This document shows, piece after piece, positions 17,605 through 27,685 of a stretch of 36,294 bases of DNA. Origin of the DNA: DATENM01 sp045807765 (GTDB lineage: Bacteria > Acidobacteriota > Blastocatellia > UBA7656); NCBI GenBank assembly GCA_045807765.1, contig JBJMGU010000186.1, positions 1 through 36,294 of the forward strand. Direction: 5' to 3'. Numbering within the stretch: the first letter of the stretch is position 1; each line of letters opens with the position of its first letter. The position numbers were made by a program, and so were the translations under genes. The notes under the pieces are model-generated. The model was not told where the DNA came from, ran no database searches, and worked only from the letters and a program-made list of their open reading frames with translations.

Positions 17605-18570
17605 ATGCTTGGTCAGGTTGTACAACTCATCGAACAGAAGCAGCGTTTCATGATCACGTCTCACATCCGGCCCGATGGTGACGGGCTCGGCTCAGGCTTG
17701 GCGCTCTACTGGATGCTGCGCAGTCTCGGCAAAGAGGCTGAGGTCGTGTTGCATGACCGTGTGCCGCCGGCTTATCACATTCTGCCCGGCTCTGACGGCG
17801 TGCTCGTGCAGCCTGACATTGACACCAGCTACGACGCCGCCTTCATCATCGAATGCAGCGACGTTGACCGGCCCGGTCTGCCCGGCCTGCACCGCCAGTT
17901 CGTCGTCAACATAGACCACCACTCGACGACTTTGCCCTTCGGCGACATCAACTGGATTGACCCGACGGCGGCGGCAGTCGGCGAGATGATCTACAATCTC
18001 TGCAAGGCGCTCGGCGTCGAAGTCAGCAAAGAGATCGCCGATTGCATCTACACGGCGCTGCTGACGGACACCGGCAGCTTTCACTTTTCAAACACCACGG
18101 AGCGCACGTTGAAGATCGCTTCCGAGCTGGTGCGCTGCGGCGTCGAACCGGCGAAGATTTCGCAGGCGCTCTTTTATTCCTACCCGTTCTCGAAGGTCAA
18201 GCTGCTCGGCCTGGCGCTGGCCGGCATGGAGCGCGACGAATCGGGGCGCATCGGCTGGGTGACGATGGATCGCGAGATGATGTACGAGGCCGGCGCTTGC
18301 GAAGAGGACGCCGACGGCATCGTCAACCACGCGCTGTCGGTAGGCGATGTCGGCGCGGTGGCCTTTTTCAAGGAGATGGCACCGGGCATCTATCGCATCA
18401 GCCTGCGCTCGAAGGGGCGCATCAACGTCGCCAAAGTTGCCGAGATGTTCGGCGGCGGCGGCCACAAGAACGCCGCCGGCTGCCGCATTGAAGGCGATTT
18501 TGAAGAGGTCAAGCGCCGCGTCATCGAAGGCTTGCAGGTGGCCGTTGGCGTCGCCCCGGTCTCGGCTTAA
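17605..18570 (+). CDS. nrnA: Bifunctional oligoribonuclease / pAp phosphatase NrnA-like (DHH-DHHA1)
   Basis: 321-residue DHH/DHHA1 phosphoesterase. The N-terminal DHH domain shows SHIRPDGDGLGS (19-30), ECSDVDRPG (83-91) and NIDHHS (102-107, the DHH triad) plus LLTDTGSFHFSNT; the DHHA1 domain ends with FGGGGHKNAAGCRIEG, the substrate-binding glycine motif. The family degrades short RNA oligomers and 3'-phosphoadenosine 5'-phosphate. Its place after rbfA is the classic order, but the usual next gene truB is absent and a minus-strand gene follows. The ATG at 17605 opens the family-typical start. Confidence 0.92.
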   Translation: MLGQVVQLIEQKQRFMITSHIRPDGDGLGSGLALYWMLRSLGKEAEVVLHDRVPPAYHILPGSDGVLVQPDIDTSYDAAFIIECSDVDRPGLPGLHRQFVVNIDHHSTTLPFGDINWIDPTAAAVGEMIYNLCKALGVEVSKEIADCIYTALLTDTGSFHFSNTTERTLKIASELVRCGVEPAKISQALFYSYPFSKVKLLGLALAGMERDESGRIGWVTMDREMMYEAGACEEDADGIVNHALSVGDVGAVAFFKEMAPGIYRISLRSKGRINVAKVAEMFGGGGHKNAAGCRIEGDFEEVKRRVIEGLQVAVGVAPVSA

Positions 18571-18591
18571 ACAACATGAGCGATTCCTCCT

Positions 18592-18716
18592 TGTAGGGGC
18601 AACCCTTGTGGTTGCCCGGATCGCCGCAGACGATGACGGGTCATTTTGCTGCGCAAAATCCGAGCCGCGGACAAGCCCGCGCCGCGCCAAGCGCCTCTTG
18701 CGCCATCGCCCCTACA
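18592..18716. repeat. REP/BIME-like element between nrnA and the VWA gene
   Basis: Outer 9-bp complements TGTAGGGGC (18592-18600) and GCCCCTACA (18708-18716) bound a 125-bp segment with inner hairpins: GGGGCAACC with GGTTGCCC near 18597-18617, and TTTTGCTGCGCAAAA near 18643-18657. It sits between two convergent genes and may serve as their shared transcription end. The outer sequence is shared with the palindrome at 4639-4668. Confidence 0.6.
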
Positions 18717-18748
18717 TCAGGGCGGCAGGCCCAGACGAGTCTCGGCAG

Positions 18749-19702
18749 TCACTGGGCGAAATAGCCGCGCCTGCTATTGAGCTTTATCCCTTGACGATTG
18801 ACCGTCAATTTGATGGCCCGCCAGCGCCCGTCTCTGTGCGTATCCTTGGCGGCGTAGGCGAGGCTGTAGAGCGCGTGCAACTCTTCGGCAACCAGTTGAT
18901 AAACGCCGTCCATGTCTTCGATGCGCCGCGCCATGAAGTAAGCGCCGCCGGTCTGCACGGCGAGCGTCCGCAACTGCTCGCGCGCCTCGATGTAGGCGGC
19001 CCGCGAGTAGCGATGAACCCATTCGGCTTCCGTGTCGAGGTAGATCGGATAGATCGTCGTATCCTCTTCGAGCGCCCGCATCAATAACTCGTTGAACGTA
19101 TGCGTCGAGCCGCCATCGTCTTTATGGCTAAACGAGCTATCAACCCCATCCGTCAACATGACAATGGCTTTGCGCCCCTCGCGGATTTGACGCAGAAGAT
19201 CGAAGGTCGTCCACTCGGCATCATAAAGCGACGTGCCGCCGCCTGCATGTTTGATGTGGTCAATGCATTCTTTCAGGCGCTTTCGATCACTCGTAAAATC
19301 GGCAACCAGCTTGAAGCGCGATGTGAAGGTCGCTATCGCCATGCGGTCATTTTCTTTCATCGAATCAACAAAGCGGCTGGCGGCATTCTTCAAGGCTTTC
19401 AGCTTGCTATCAATGCTGCCGCTCAGATCGAGCAGCACAACGAGATTGACCGGCGCTTCGACGGGCGCGAAGTGAACGATCTCCTGGCGCACGCCATTTT
19501 CGAAGATGGCGAAATCTTCGCGCCTAAGCTCGGTGACTTTCTTGCCCTGCGGGTCGGTGGCGCTGATGTTGAGGTTGACCCAGAGGGTGTTGAGCTTGAT
19601 GACGCTTTCATCGGCACCGGGGTTCTGTTGAACGGACAGGGTGCGCGCAGGGGCGCAGCACAGCAACAGGACGATTGCCGCAAGCCGGGCTCTATATGCC
19701 AC
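18749..19702 (-). CDS. Secreted VWA-domain protein (acidobacterial VWFA-related family)
   Basis: 317 residues from the GTG at 19702, chosen because a consensus AAGGAGG (19709-19715) stands 6 nt upstream and the product then starts with a clean signal peptide (AYRARLAAIVLLLCCAPA); the ATG at 19744 would place 14 odd residues in front. The mature protein has a short beta-rich region (VNLNISATDPQGKKV, LRREDFAIFENG) and a von Willebrand A domain with the MIDAS motif DLSGS at about 92-96, the downstream Thr in GGTSLYDA and LTDGVDSS. This order matches the family named VWFA-related, acidobacterial. Metal-dependent adhesion or protein binding outside the cytoplasm is expected. Confidence 0.88.
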   Translation of the reverse strand: MAYRARLAAIVLLLCCAPARTLSVQQNPGADESVIKLNTLWVNLNISATDPQGKKVTELRREDFAIFENGVRQEIVHFAPVEAPVNLVVLLDLSGSIDSKLKALKNAASRFVDSMKENDRMAIATFTSRFKLVADFTSDRKRLKECIDHIKHAGGGTSLYDAEWTTFDLLRQIREGRKAIVMLTDGVDSSFSHKDDGGSTHTFNELLMRALEEDTTIYPIYLDTEAEWVHRYSRAAYIEAREQLRTLAVQTGGAYFMARRIEDMDGVYQLVAEELHALYSLAYAAKDTHRDGRWRAIKLTVNRQGIKLNSRRGYFAQ

Positions 19703-19708
19703 GAGGTG

Positions 19709-19715
19709 CCTCCTT
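19709..19715 (-). promoter_or_regulatory. Ribosome binding site that fixes the GTG start of the VWA gene
   Basis: Read on the minus strand this is AAGGAGG followed by a 6-nt spacer (CACCTC) and GTG at 19702. It is the only strong SD near the 5' end of the gene and decides for the GTG over the ATG at 19744. Confidence 0.75.
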
Positions 19716-19820
19716 AGACAATCAGCTCGGTGGCTCGCCTCCACCAGAAATCAATACGCAAGGCGGGACGCGAGCGGGTGCAGGTCAAAGGGCGGCGGCA
19801 GCGATTTTAGGTGATGCGTC

Positions 19821-20045
19821 GTGTTTAAAAAGGCGGTAAGCCCTGAAAGGGCTTCGGTCAATAGCCGGTGGCAACGCCACCGGGAATCAACGCCACCGGT
19901 TAAGGACGATTGACACCCCGACCCTGACAGGGTCGCCGCCTGGCTTCCTGCGACCCTGTCAGGGTCGGGAACTTTCCGGCATCGCTTCCGTGGGCGTTGC
20001 CCACGGCTATTGATGGCATCCCCTTCGGGGATATTTTTAAAACAC
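19821..20045. repeat. 225-bp composite palindromic element with terminal inverted repeats
   Basis: The ends are GTGTTTAAAAA (19821-19831) and its near-complement TTTTTAAAACAC (20034-20045). Inside, in order: AGCCCTGAAAGGGCTT, a GGTGGCAACGCCACC hairpin, two copies of GACCCTGACAGGGTC-type palindromes (one inverted), TGGGCGTTGCCCA, and ATCCCCTTCGGGGAT. AATAGCC near the left end is matched by GGCTATT near the right end, so the two halves mirror each other. It ends 3 bp from the rhamnosidase stop codon. It has the form of a MITE without coding capacity. Confidence 0.65.
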
Positions 20046-20048
20046 GCT

Positions 20049-22844
20049 CTAGCGCGCCGTGAAATTGTACTTGCCGGATTGCACAAGGAAGACCGCCGCG
20101 CCGTCTTCCATTCGCAAAAACTTTACGCCCACGGCGGCGCTCGCCGGCTTGCCGCTTTCCATCACTTCAGCCGCATCTTTCGCAGGCACGTAGACCGCCG
20201 CCGTCGTGTTTGCCGGGATCGTCACGTTGTATTGCATCTGACCGTTAGCGACACTCCAGCTCGATTCGATGCGACCGCGAATCGAATCATAATGGCCTCT
20301 GGCCCATGTCAGGCCGCCGCCCGGATAAGGGCGCAGCGTGAAATGCTCATAAGCCGGATGCGCGTCGTCGTTATTGATGCCGAGAATGACCCGCGCCATC
20401 CATTCGCCCACCGCGCCGATGGCGTAATGGTTGAACGAGTTCATGCCCTTGTCCTGAAAGCCGCGCCCTTTGACATAGCCATCCCAGCGCTCCCAGATCG
20501 TCGTCGCGCCGTTGTCTATCGAGTACTCCCACGAAGGGAAGCCGCGCTGGTTGACCAGGCTGTAGGCGACTTCGTTCTCGCCGGCCCGCGTCAGCTCTAA
20601 CATCATTCGATAGGTCGAGTGAAAGCCGGTTGACATATGGCCGTTGTAACGGCGGATGCCATCGAGCATGTATTTGAGCGCCGTCGGGCGTCGCTCGCTC
20701 GGCAACAGATCGAAATGCAAGGCCAGCGCATAGCCCGCCTGCGTGTCGCCGCGGATGTGACCGTCTTCGCTAACGTAGGCTTTGTTGAACGCCGCGCGGA
20801 TGTCGTTAAACAGCGCCGCGTACTTCTTCGCTTCATCTTCTTTGCCGATCACCGTTGCTATGCGCGAGAGCAGGTCGGTCGCATAGGCGAACATCATCGT
20901 GGCGAAAACTTCTTTCGGCACCTGACCGCCTTTGCGCGGGAAGCCTTCGTAGACCAGCGTGTCCGAGTTGAGCCAATCGCCATAGTCGTTGCCGCGTTTG
21001 TTCTTCCACAGCAGGTCGGGATTGTTGCCGCGAATGAACTCGACCCAGCGGCGCGCTGAATCGAAGCTTTCGACCAGCAATCGCTTATCGCCGTAGTGCT
21101 GCCAGACGCGCCAGGGAACGACGATGCCTGCATCACCCCAGCCGGCGACGCCCGTGAATAGTTTGTCCTTGCCGAATGGGTGCGGCGAGAAATCGGCGAA
21201 GCGCCCGTCGGTCGCCTGTGCGTCGCGCACGTCACGCATCCACTTGGTGAAGAACGCCGCCATGTCCATGTTGAAAATGCCTGTGCCGACGAAAATTTGA
21301 ATGTCGCCCATCCAGCCCAGCCGCTCGTCGCGTTGCGGGCAGTCGGTCGGGATGCTCTCCATATTGCCGCGCTGCGTCCAAAGGATGTTCTGCCAGAGCT
21401 TGTTGAGCAGCGGGTCGGAGGTCTCGAAGCTGCTGGTTTCGGCCATCGCCGAATGAAAGACGCGGCCCGTGATGGCGTCAAGCGGCGGTTTGCCCGGCAG
21501 GCCGGTGACTTCGACATAGCGGAAGCCGTGATAGGTGAAGTGCGGCTCGTAGGCTTCACTGGCCGCGCCGCGCAGCGTGAAGGCGTCGGCCTGCTGCGCG
21601 CCGCGCAGGTTTTCGGTGTAGATCGTGCCGTCCGGGTTGAGCATCTCGGCGTGGCGTAGCCGCACCGTCGTTCCCGCCGCGCCGCGCGTCTTCAGCCGGC
21701 ACCAGCCGACCATGTTCTGTCCCATGTCGAAGACGTAAACGCCGGGCTTCGGCTCGTTCACGGCAATGGGCTTGATATCGCGGGTGACGCGGATCGGTTC
21801 GTTGGGCTGCGCGACCAGTTGTGTGCCGGCGTGGGCCTCGACCTCTGCCACAGACCAGGCATGATCGTTGAAACCGGGATTGTCCCAGCCGGCCATCTCG
21901 CGCTGCGCGTCGTAGACTTCGCCGTTGAGAAGATCGGCGCTGCGAATCGGCCCTTCGCGCGTCGTTCGCCAGTTGGCGTCGGTCTCGATGCGCGCTTTGC
22001 GGCCATCGCTCAGATCGATTTCAAGCTGGGCAATCAGTCGCGGGTGATTGCCGTAGATGTTGCGTGGCTTCTTGATCAACGCCTGTGCCAGGCCGATGCC
22101 GCCGGCGTACCAGCCGTCGCCGAGCAGCGCGCCGATGGCGTTTGCGCCCGTGCGCAGCAGGGAAGTCACGTCATACGCCTGATACTGCGTGCGCGTGTGG
22201 TAGTCGGTGAATTCCGGCGCGAGCAGTTGATCGCCGACGCGCTGGCCATTGATGTGCAGCTCGTAAACGCCAAGCGCCGAGGCATAGATGATGGCGCGCT
22301 TCGGTTTTGCCGTCATCTCGAACTCACGCCGCAACATGGTCGCTGCGACGTTCTCGACCGAAGGCAGCTTATCGCCGATCCACTGCGCCGACCAGTCGCC
22401 GGGCTCCATCAGCCCCATCACCCAGCGCGCCGGCTGGCTCCACGACGCGGGCTTGTCGTTCTGATCCCAGATGCGAACTTTCCAGAAGCACTCCTGGCGC
22501 GAGGCGAGCGGCTTGCCCTGATAAGCGATCTGAATCGTCTGGTTGGAGGCGACCTTGCCGCTGTCCCAGAGGTCGCCACGGTTTGCGGCAAGCAGGCTCG
22601 CGCTACTGGCGACCAGGATGTGATACGCCGTCTGTCTGGCGCCGCGCCGGGTGCTTTCAATCATCCAGCTCAGGCGCGGCTCGCGCGCCTCGACCGCCAG
22701 CGGCGAGACCAGATATTCACAGCGTAACGATGCGACCACAAGGCGGCTGGCGTTTTGCGCTAAGGCGATCAACGGCGAAGACGCCAGCAGTAACGATGCT
22801 ACGCACACACAGGCGATGATTTTCGATGAAAAGCTATTTCTCAT
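20049..22844 (-). CDS. Secreted alpha-L-rhamnosidase, GH78
   Basis: 931 residues. A signal peptide is evident (KIIACVCVASLLLASSPLIA then LAQ), so the enzyme acts outside the cytoplasm. N-terminal beta-sandwich domains follow (EPRLSWMIESTRRGARQTAY; LGVYELHINGQRVGDQLLAPEFTDY split across family-typical positions), then a further beta-sandwich and the (alpha/alpha)6 barrel. The barrel contains DCPQRDERLGWMGD from residue 501, the conserved acidic motif of GH78 that includes the general acid, and TTIWERWDGY toward the C-terminus. It hydrolyses terminal alpha-L-rhamnose from glycans or glycosides. It is the last gene of the run that begins with rhamnose isomerase, 46 bp after the phosphatase gene. 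Confidence 0.93.
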   Translation of the reverse strand: MRNSFSSKIIACVCVASLLLASSPLIALAQNASRLVVASLRCEYLVSPLAVEAREPRLSWMIESTRRGARQTAYHILVASSASLLAANRGDLWDSGKVASNQTIQIAYQGKPLASRQECFWKVRIWDQNDKPASWSQPARWVMGLMEPGDWSAQWIGDKLPSVENVAATMLRREFEMTAKPKRAIIYASALGVYELHINGQRVGDQLLAPEFTDYHTRTQYQAYDVTSLLRTGANAIGALLGDGWYAGGIGLAQALIKKPRNIYGNHPRLIAQLEIDLSDGRKARIETDANWRTTREGPIRSADLLNGEVYDAQREMAGWDNPGFNDHAWSVAEVEAHAGTQLVAQPNEPIRVTRDIKPIAVNEPKPGVYVFDMGQNMVGWCRLKTRGAAGTTVRLRHAEMLNPDGTIYTENLRGAQQADAFTLRGAASEAYEPHFTYHGFRYVEVTGLPGKPPLDAITGRVFHSAMAETSSFETSDPLLNKLWQNILWTQRGNMESIPTDCPQRDERLGWMGDIQIFVGTGIFNMDMAAFFTKWMRDVRDAQATDGRFADFSPHPFGKDKLFTGVAGWGDAGIVVPWRVWQHYGDKRLLVESFDSARRWVEFIRGNNPDLLWKNKRGNDYGDWLNSDTLVYEGFPRKGGQVPKEVFATMMFAYATDLLSRIATVIGKEDEAKKYAALFNDIRAAFNKAYVSEDGHIRGDTQAGYALALHFDLLPSERRPTALKYMLDGIRRYNGHMSTGFHSTYRMMLELTRAGENEVAYSLVNQRGFPSWEYSIDNGATTIWERWDGYVKGRGFQDKGMNSFNHYAIGAVGEWMARVILGINNDDAHPAYEHFTLRPYPGGGLTWARGHYDSIRGRIESSWSVANGQMQYNVTIPANTTAAVYVPAKDAAEVMESGKPASAAVGVKFLRMEDGAAVFLVQSGKYNFTAR

Positions 22845-22890
22845 AAGCCGGGCCCCATACAGTAATCCGATAGCAACCCCTCATGTGAAC

Positions 22891-23400
22891 TCATCGTCTA
22901 GCTCCCGTCATCAGCGCTGCCGCACGGTCTGCGACCCACTGTATTTGTTCAGCCGTATCCGGCACCTGGACTCCGCGCGAAGAACGAATGCGGTCGAAAG
23001 CAGGTTGCGGCTCTTCGCCTTCTAATATGAGCAGGTAAGCCGCAATCAATGCCGACCGGCCAACACTCTGCCGGCAATGCAGCGCGACCTTCTCTCCGTC
23101 TGCCAGCGACTGTTCCAAATCCTGCACCAGAGCCGCGGCGGCGCGTTGTGATGCGGGGACTCCACGGTCGGGAATCGGAAAGGAAACGAAGCGAATCCCC
23201 TGGGCTTCACTTAAGTCTTTTTCTGCCTGGAGGTCAAACTCGGCGACCTCGTCCGGGGTTAGGAAGGAGACTACAGTATCTATGCCCGCCTCGCGCCAAT
23301 CCGCAACCTCATCTTCGAGCCAGTCGCCGCCACGCGGGCGCGGGACGATGGCTAACCGTCCTTTCCATGGCCCTTCAATCCAGTATGCCTGCGCTGCCAT
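22891..23400 (-). CDS. Tyrosine / dual-specificity protein phosphatase-like
   Basis: 169 residues from the ATG at 23400, which has AAGGAGA before it; a longer frame to 23520 is rejected. The catalytic CX5R loop is HCRQSVGRS with Cys109 and Arg115, and a likely general-acid Asp78 lies in FPIPDRGVP. The N-terminal EGPWKGRLAIVPRPRGGDWL segment is seen in small bacterial DSP-like proteins. There is no signal peptide. The gene starts 10 bp after the ParB-like gene and lies between rhamnose isomerase and rhamnosidase genes, an unusual home. It could act on tyrosine phosphates, other phosphoproteins or a small phosphate ester. Confidence 0.88.
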   Translation of the reverse strand: MAAQAYWIEGPWKGRLAIVPRPRGGDWLEDEVADWREAGIDTVVSFLTPDEVAEFDLQAEKDLSEAQGIRFVSFPIPDRGVPASQRAAAALVQDLEQSLADGEKVALHCRQSVGRSALIAAYLLILEGEEPQPAFDRIRSSRGVQVPDTAEQIQWVADRAAALMTGARR

Positions 23401-23410
23401 TGTTCTCTCC

Positions 23411-23665
23411 TTATGTCGCCGGTGAATCCCTGACGATGATTTCGCGCGGCAAAGCATCAATGTCAACGCCGTGATCTCGGAGTATTCTGAGCCGGTGATG
23501 ACCGTCCAGCACCGTCCCATCTGGCCGAGCTTTGAACGATCCGCGCTGTCCCGGTTGCAAGGAATCTATAAGCTCTTTATCTGACAGTTTGCTGAACGTA
23601 TCAAGCTTACCTCTGTTCAAAGCATCGTCCGAATGGAGCATCTTAAGAGGCGGCTGATTCATCAT
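23411..23665 (-). CDS. ParB-N-like mini-protein
   Basis: 84 residues. The central TVLDGHHRLRILRDHG segment (about 51-66) has the (D/N)GHHR motif and following helix of the ParB N-terminal nuclease-like fold; LSDKELIDSLQPGQRGSF precedes it and LPREIIV follows. There is no DNA-binding helix-turn-helix or CTP-binding C-terminal region, so it is not a chromosome partition ParB. It sits between rhaI (36 bp) and the phosphatase (10 bp), probably cotranscribed. Two ATGs in tandem (23665 and 23662) are possible starts. The role is unknown; regulation of or complex formation with the phosphatase is a guess. Confidence 0.75.
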   Translation of the reverse strand: MMNQPPLKMLHSDDALNRGKLDTFSKLSDKELIDSLQPGQRGSFKARPDGTVLDGHHRLRILRDHGVDIDALPREIIVRDSPAT

Positions 23666-23701
23666 TGTCTTTCTTACTTAGCCTTCCGGGTCAGCCCTCT
23701 C

Positions 23702-25000
<1,299 letters not shown>

Positions 25001-25534
25001 TGTCTTTCACGCCTCGGAAGGATTCGCTGCGGCCCGCCGGACAGCTCAAGAGTCCGGACAAGCCGACAGGATAATATACTTCTGGTCTGCCTGATTCAAT
25101 GCGGTCTGCTGATTGAAACGACCTCTGCCTGTCTGTGCGCCTTTGGGAAAGCAGGTTCCCACAAATGGGCAAGCGCGGCGCGGGCGGCGACCGCCTTTTA
25201 GCGATAAACGTTCATTTCGTTGAGAATTGGCAACGGTTGCGCATTGGCACGGCGCTTGACAAGAGAACTGCCTGGCATGCCATTGCGTGGCGGCTGAGCG
25301 ATGCGAGGATTTGGCTGATGGCGCTTCAGCGTGTAAACTTTTAGTTTGGTCAAACGGATGGCGGGCGCCCGTCTTGCACCACCAGGCGCGCGTGAATTAG
25401 ATGAAACGGCAGCACAGGTAACGACGTATCAAGCTGTGACTGACCAGAAATCAACAAGCATTATCACTGGCAGGTGCGGCGCCGATTGAGCCAGTATGGC
25501 GCGCGAGTTCGGGAATTCATTCGAGAGGAAGTTT
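25001..25534. other. Divergent intergenic region between rhaI and the TolC gene
   Basis: 534 bp. The minus-strand rhaI promoter (25071-25099) lies at the left. For the plus-strand TolC gene a possible promoter is TTGGCT (25311-25316), 16 nt, TAAACT (25333-25338), which overlaps the small palindrome AAACTTTTAGTTT (25334-25346). A perfect TTGACA stands at 25256-25261 but has no good -10. No small gene with a good start is seen. Confidence 0.4.
25071..25099 (-). promoter_or_regulatory. Promoter of the rhaI operon
   Basis: On the minus strand, TTGAAT (complement of 25094-25099) is followed by a 17-nt spacer and TATTAT (complement of 25071-25076), each four or five of six to consensus. Transcription would start near 25064. 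The 60-nt leader holds TGTCCGG twice, a possible operator. Confidence 0.55.
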
Positions 25535-27586
25535 ATGAGCTCACTTATACAGAAACTGCAACAGTCAGGGCGCGTCGTCACGAGTCTTTCGCTGGCGGCG
25601 TTGCTCGCATCGGCGCTGCCGATAGGCGTCTTTGCACAGAACGGCGTCGTCGCCCGACAGCAGCAGCCGACACAGCAGCAACCGCAACAGCCGAAACCGC
25701 CCGAGACGCCGCCCAGCTCGCCGACAACGCCGCCGAGAAACGATACCCGCGAACAACGCGAGCGGCTTGAAGAGCACGGCACAACGAATCCCAACTTGCC
25801 GACTGAGCGTGAGCGCCGCAACGTGCCGGCGCCGGGCCAGGCCCCTGTGACCAACCCGGCGGTGACGCCGACGCCCGGCGCGCCGGCGCAGGACACCACC
25901 GGCCAGAACCCCATCACTCAGCCAATCGCGGCGTCGCCCGAAGTTGGGCACGAGCGCATCGGCGTTGATCTGAGCCAGACCGTGCCGCTGGCAATGCGTG
26001 ATGCCATTGCCCTGGCGCTGCAAAACAACCTCGACATCGAGCAGTTCCGCGAGGGCGTGCAGATCGCCACCTTTAACTTGCAAGCGTTGCGCGGCGTCTA
26101 CGACATCCTGTCTTCGGCGGACGTTAACTTTCGCAGCCAGACCATCCCGGTCGCCTCGCTGTTCGCCGGCGGCGGCTCGGCTTTCTCAGTCACGCAGAAA
26201 ACGCTGACCGCGAACTTCATCACCAATCAGTATGTTGAGCGATCGGGCGGCTTCTGGCAGGCGGAGTTCGACAATAACCGCACGACTACCAGTTCAACGG
26301 CGCAGTTGTTGCCGACGCAGTACAATCCGACGCTGACCTTCTCGTTCACGCAGCCGTTGATGCGCAATTTCAAGACTGACTTGAACCGTCGGCAGATTCA
26401 GGTCGCCAAGAAGACGGTTGACCTTACAGACAGCCAGTTCCGCCAGCGCGTCATCGAGATCATCAATCAGGTGCAGCGCGCTTACTGGGATCTGGTCTTT
26501 GCCATCGATAACGAAAAGATCGCCCGCGACACGGTCGAGCTGACGCGCACGCAGCTTGAGAACAACCGCCGCCAGGTCGAAGCGGGCACCGCCGCGCCGA
26601 TTGATTTGCGCTCGACCGAAGCGGCGCTCGAACAGCGCAAGGGCGATGTCATCACGGCGCTGCAAAACATCACGACGGCGGAAAATGTCCTCAAGGGGCT
26701 GCTGATTAAACGGCAGGATGACAAGCTCTGGACCGCGGTCATCAGCCCGACTGATGCGCCGCCAGTCACAGCGCAGAACTTCAACCTCGATGAAGCGACG
26801 CGGCTGGCGCTGACCAATCGCCCGGAGCTTGAGCAGGTGCGCTTGCAGACCGAGCAGAAGAACATTGACATTGATTTTTACAAGAACCAGACCAAGCCGC
26901 AGATTGATCTGGTCGGCTTTTATAGCAACACTGGACTGGCGGGCACGCCGTCAAGCGCGGTCAATCCGGGCGGCTTCAGCACCTTCAACCAGGGCGTGAT
27001 CACCAACCTGAATGCGGCATTGTCGGAACTCGATCTGCCGTTATTCAATCCCGTGGTGCCGGCGGCGACAGTGGTCGGCGACAGCGTCCCGTCGCGCTTC
27101 CAGGGCGGTTATTTTCAGTCATTGCACAACCTCTTCAGCCAGGATTTCAGGACGTATCAAGTCGGCGTCCGCTTGAGCTTCCCGTGGCGCAATCGCACGG
27201 CAGAAGGCAACCTGGGCCGCGCCCTTGCCGAAAGCCGGCAGCTCGATGCGCGGCAGCGTCAACTGGTGCAGAGCGTGCAGATTGACGTGCGCAACGCCCT
27301 GCAAGCAGTCGAAGCGGCGCGCCAGCGTTACGAAGCCGCGCATGCCGGAGAACTCGCCGCCTATGCCCAGTTGCAAGGCGAGCAGGAAAAGTTCCGCGCC
27401 GGTCTTTCGACTAACTTTTTCGTGCTGCAACGGCAGACGGATTATGCGACAGCGCTCGGCAACGAAGTGCGCGCCAAGACCGATTACAACAAGGCGCTCG
27501 CCGATCTTCAGCGGGTCACCGGCCTGACGCTGGTGAGCAACAACGTGCAGGTGACGGCGCTCGCGCCGCCAACCGGCAAAAAGTAA
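25535..27586 (+). CDS. TolC-family outer membrane efflux protein with Q/P-rich N-terminus
   Basis: 683 residues from the ATG at 25535, selected for GAGAGGAA upstream and a signal peptide directly after it (VVTSLSLAALLASALPIGVF, then AQ). Residues about 40-140 are unusually rich in Gln, Pro and Thr. The outer-membrane efflux domain follows: VPLAMRDAIALALQNNLDIEQ, YWDLVFAI and RQVEAGTAAPIDL in the first repeat, and LDEATRLALTNRPEL, then YQVGVRLSFPW and the helical RQLVQSVQIDVRNAL in the second. It should form a trimeric channel in the outer membrane for drugs or other exported molecules. There are no membrane fusion or inner-membrane pump genes beside it. A clean terminator follows. Confidence 0.92.
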   Translation: MSSLIQKLQQSGRVVTSLSLAALLASALPIGVFAQNGVVARQQQPTQQQPQQPKPPETPPSSPTTPPRNDTREQRERLEEHGTTNPNLPTERERRNVPAPGQAPVTNPAVTPTPGAPAQDTTGQNPITQPIAASPEVGHERIGVDLSQTVPLAMRDAIALALQNNLDIEQFREGVQIATFNLQALRGVYDILSSADVNFRSQTIPVASLFAGGGSAFSVTQKTLTANFITNQYVERSGGFWQAEFDNNRTTTSSTAQLLPTQYNPTLTFSFTQPLMRNFKTDLNRRQIQVAKKTVDLTDSQFRQRVIEIINQVQRAYWDLVFAIDNEKIARDTVELTRTQLENNRRQVEAGTAAPIDLRSTEAALEQRKGDVITALQNITTAENVLKGLLIKRQDDKLWTAVISPTDAPPVTAQNFNLDEATRLALTNRPELEQVRLQTEQKNIDIDFYKNQTKPQIDLVGFYSNTGLAGTPSSAVNPGGFSTFNQGVITNLNAALSELDLPLFNPVVPAATVVGDSVPSRFQGGYFQSLHNLFSQDFRTYQVGVRLSFPWRNRTAEGNLGRALAESRQLDARQRQLVQSVQIDVRNALQAVEAARQRYEAAHAGELAAYAQLQGEQEKFRAGLSTNFFVLQRQTDYATALGNEVRAKTDYNKALADLQRVTGLTLVSNNVQVTALAPPTGKK

Positions 27587-27610
27587 GTAATTCACTTTAG
27601 GGTAAAGTAA

Positions 27611-27639
27611 AGGGCGACTCGCGCGAGTCGCCCTTTTTT
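27611..27639 (+). terminator. Intrinsic terminator after the TolC gene
   Basis: AGGGCGACTC (27611-27620) and GAGTCGCCCT (27625-27634) form a GC-rich 10-bp stem with GCGC in the loop, followed by a run of T residues to 27639. It begins 24 bp after the TolC stop. Confidence 0.88.
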
Positions 27640-27685
27640 ATGAGAGAGAGGAAGATGCTGAGGTGTCAGCCGTCGGCTTTGCCCT

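Noticed and set aside
19703..19744. ATG start of the VWA gene at 19744
   Set aside because: It would place 14 residues before a clear signal peptide, while the GTG at 19702 has a consensus ribosome site at 6 nt.
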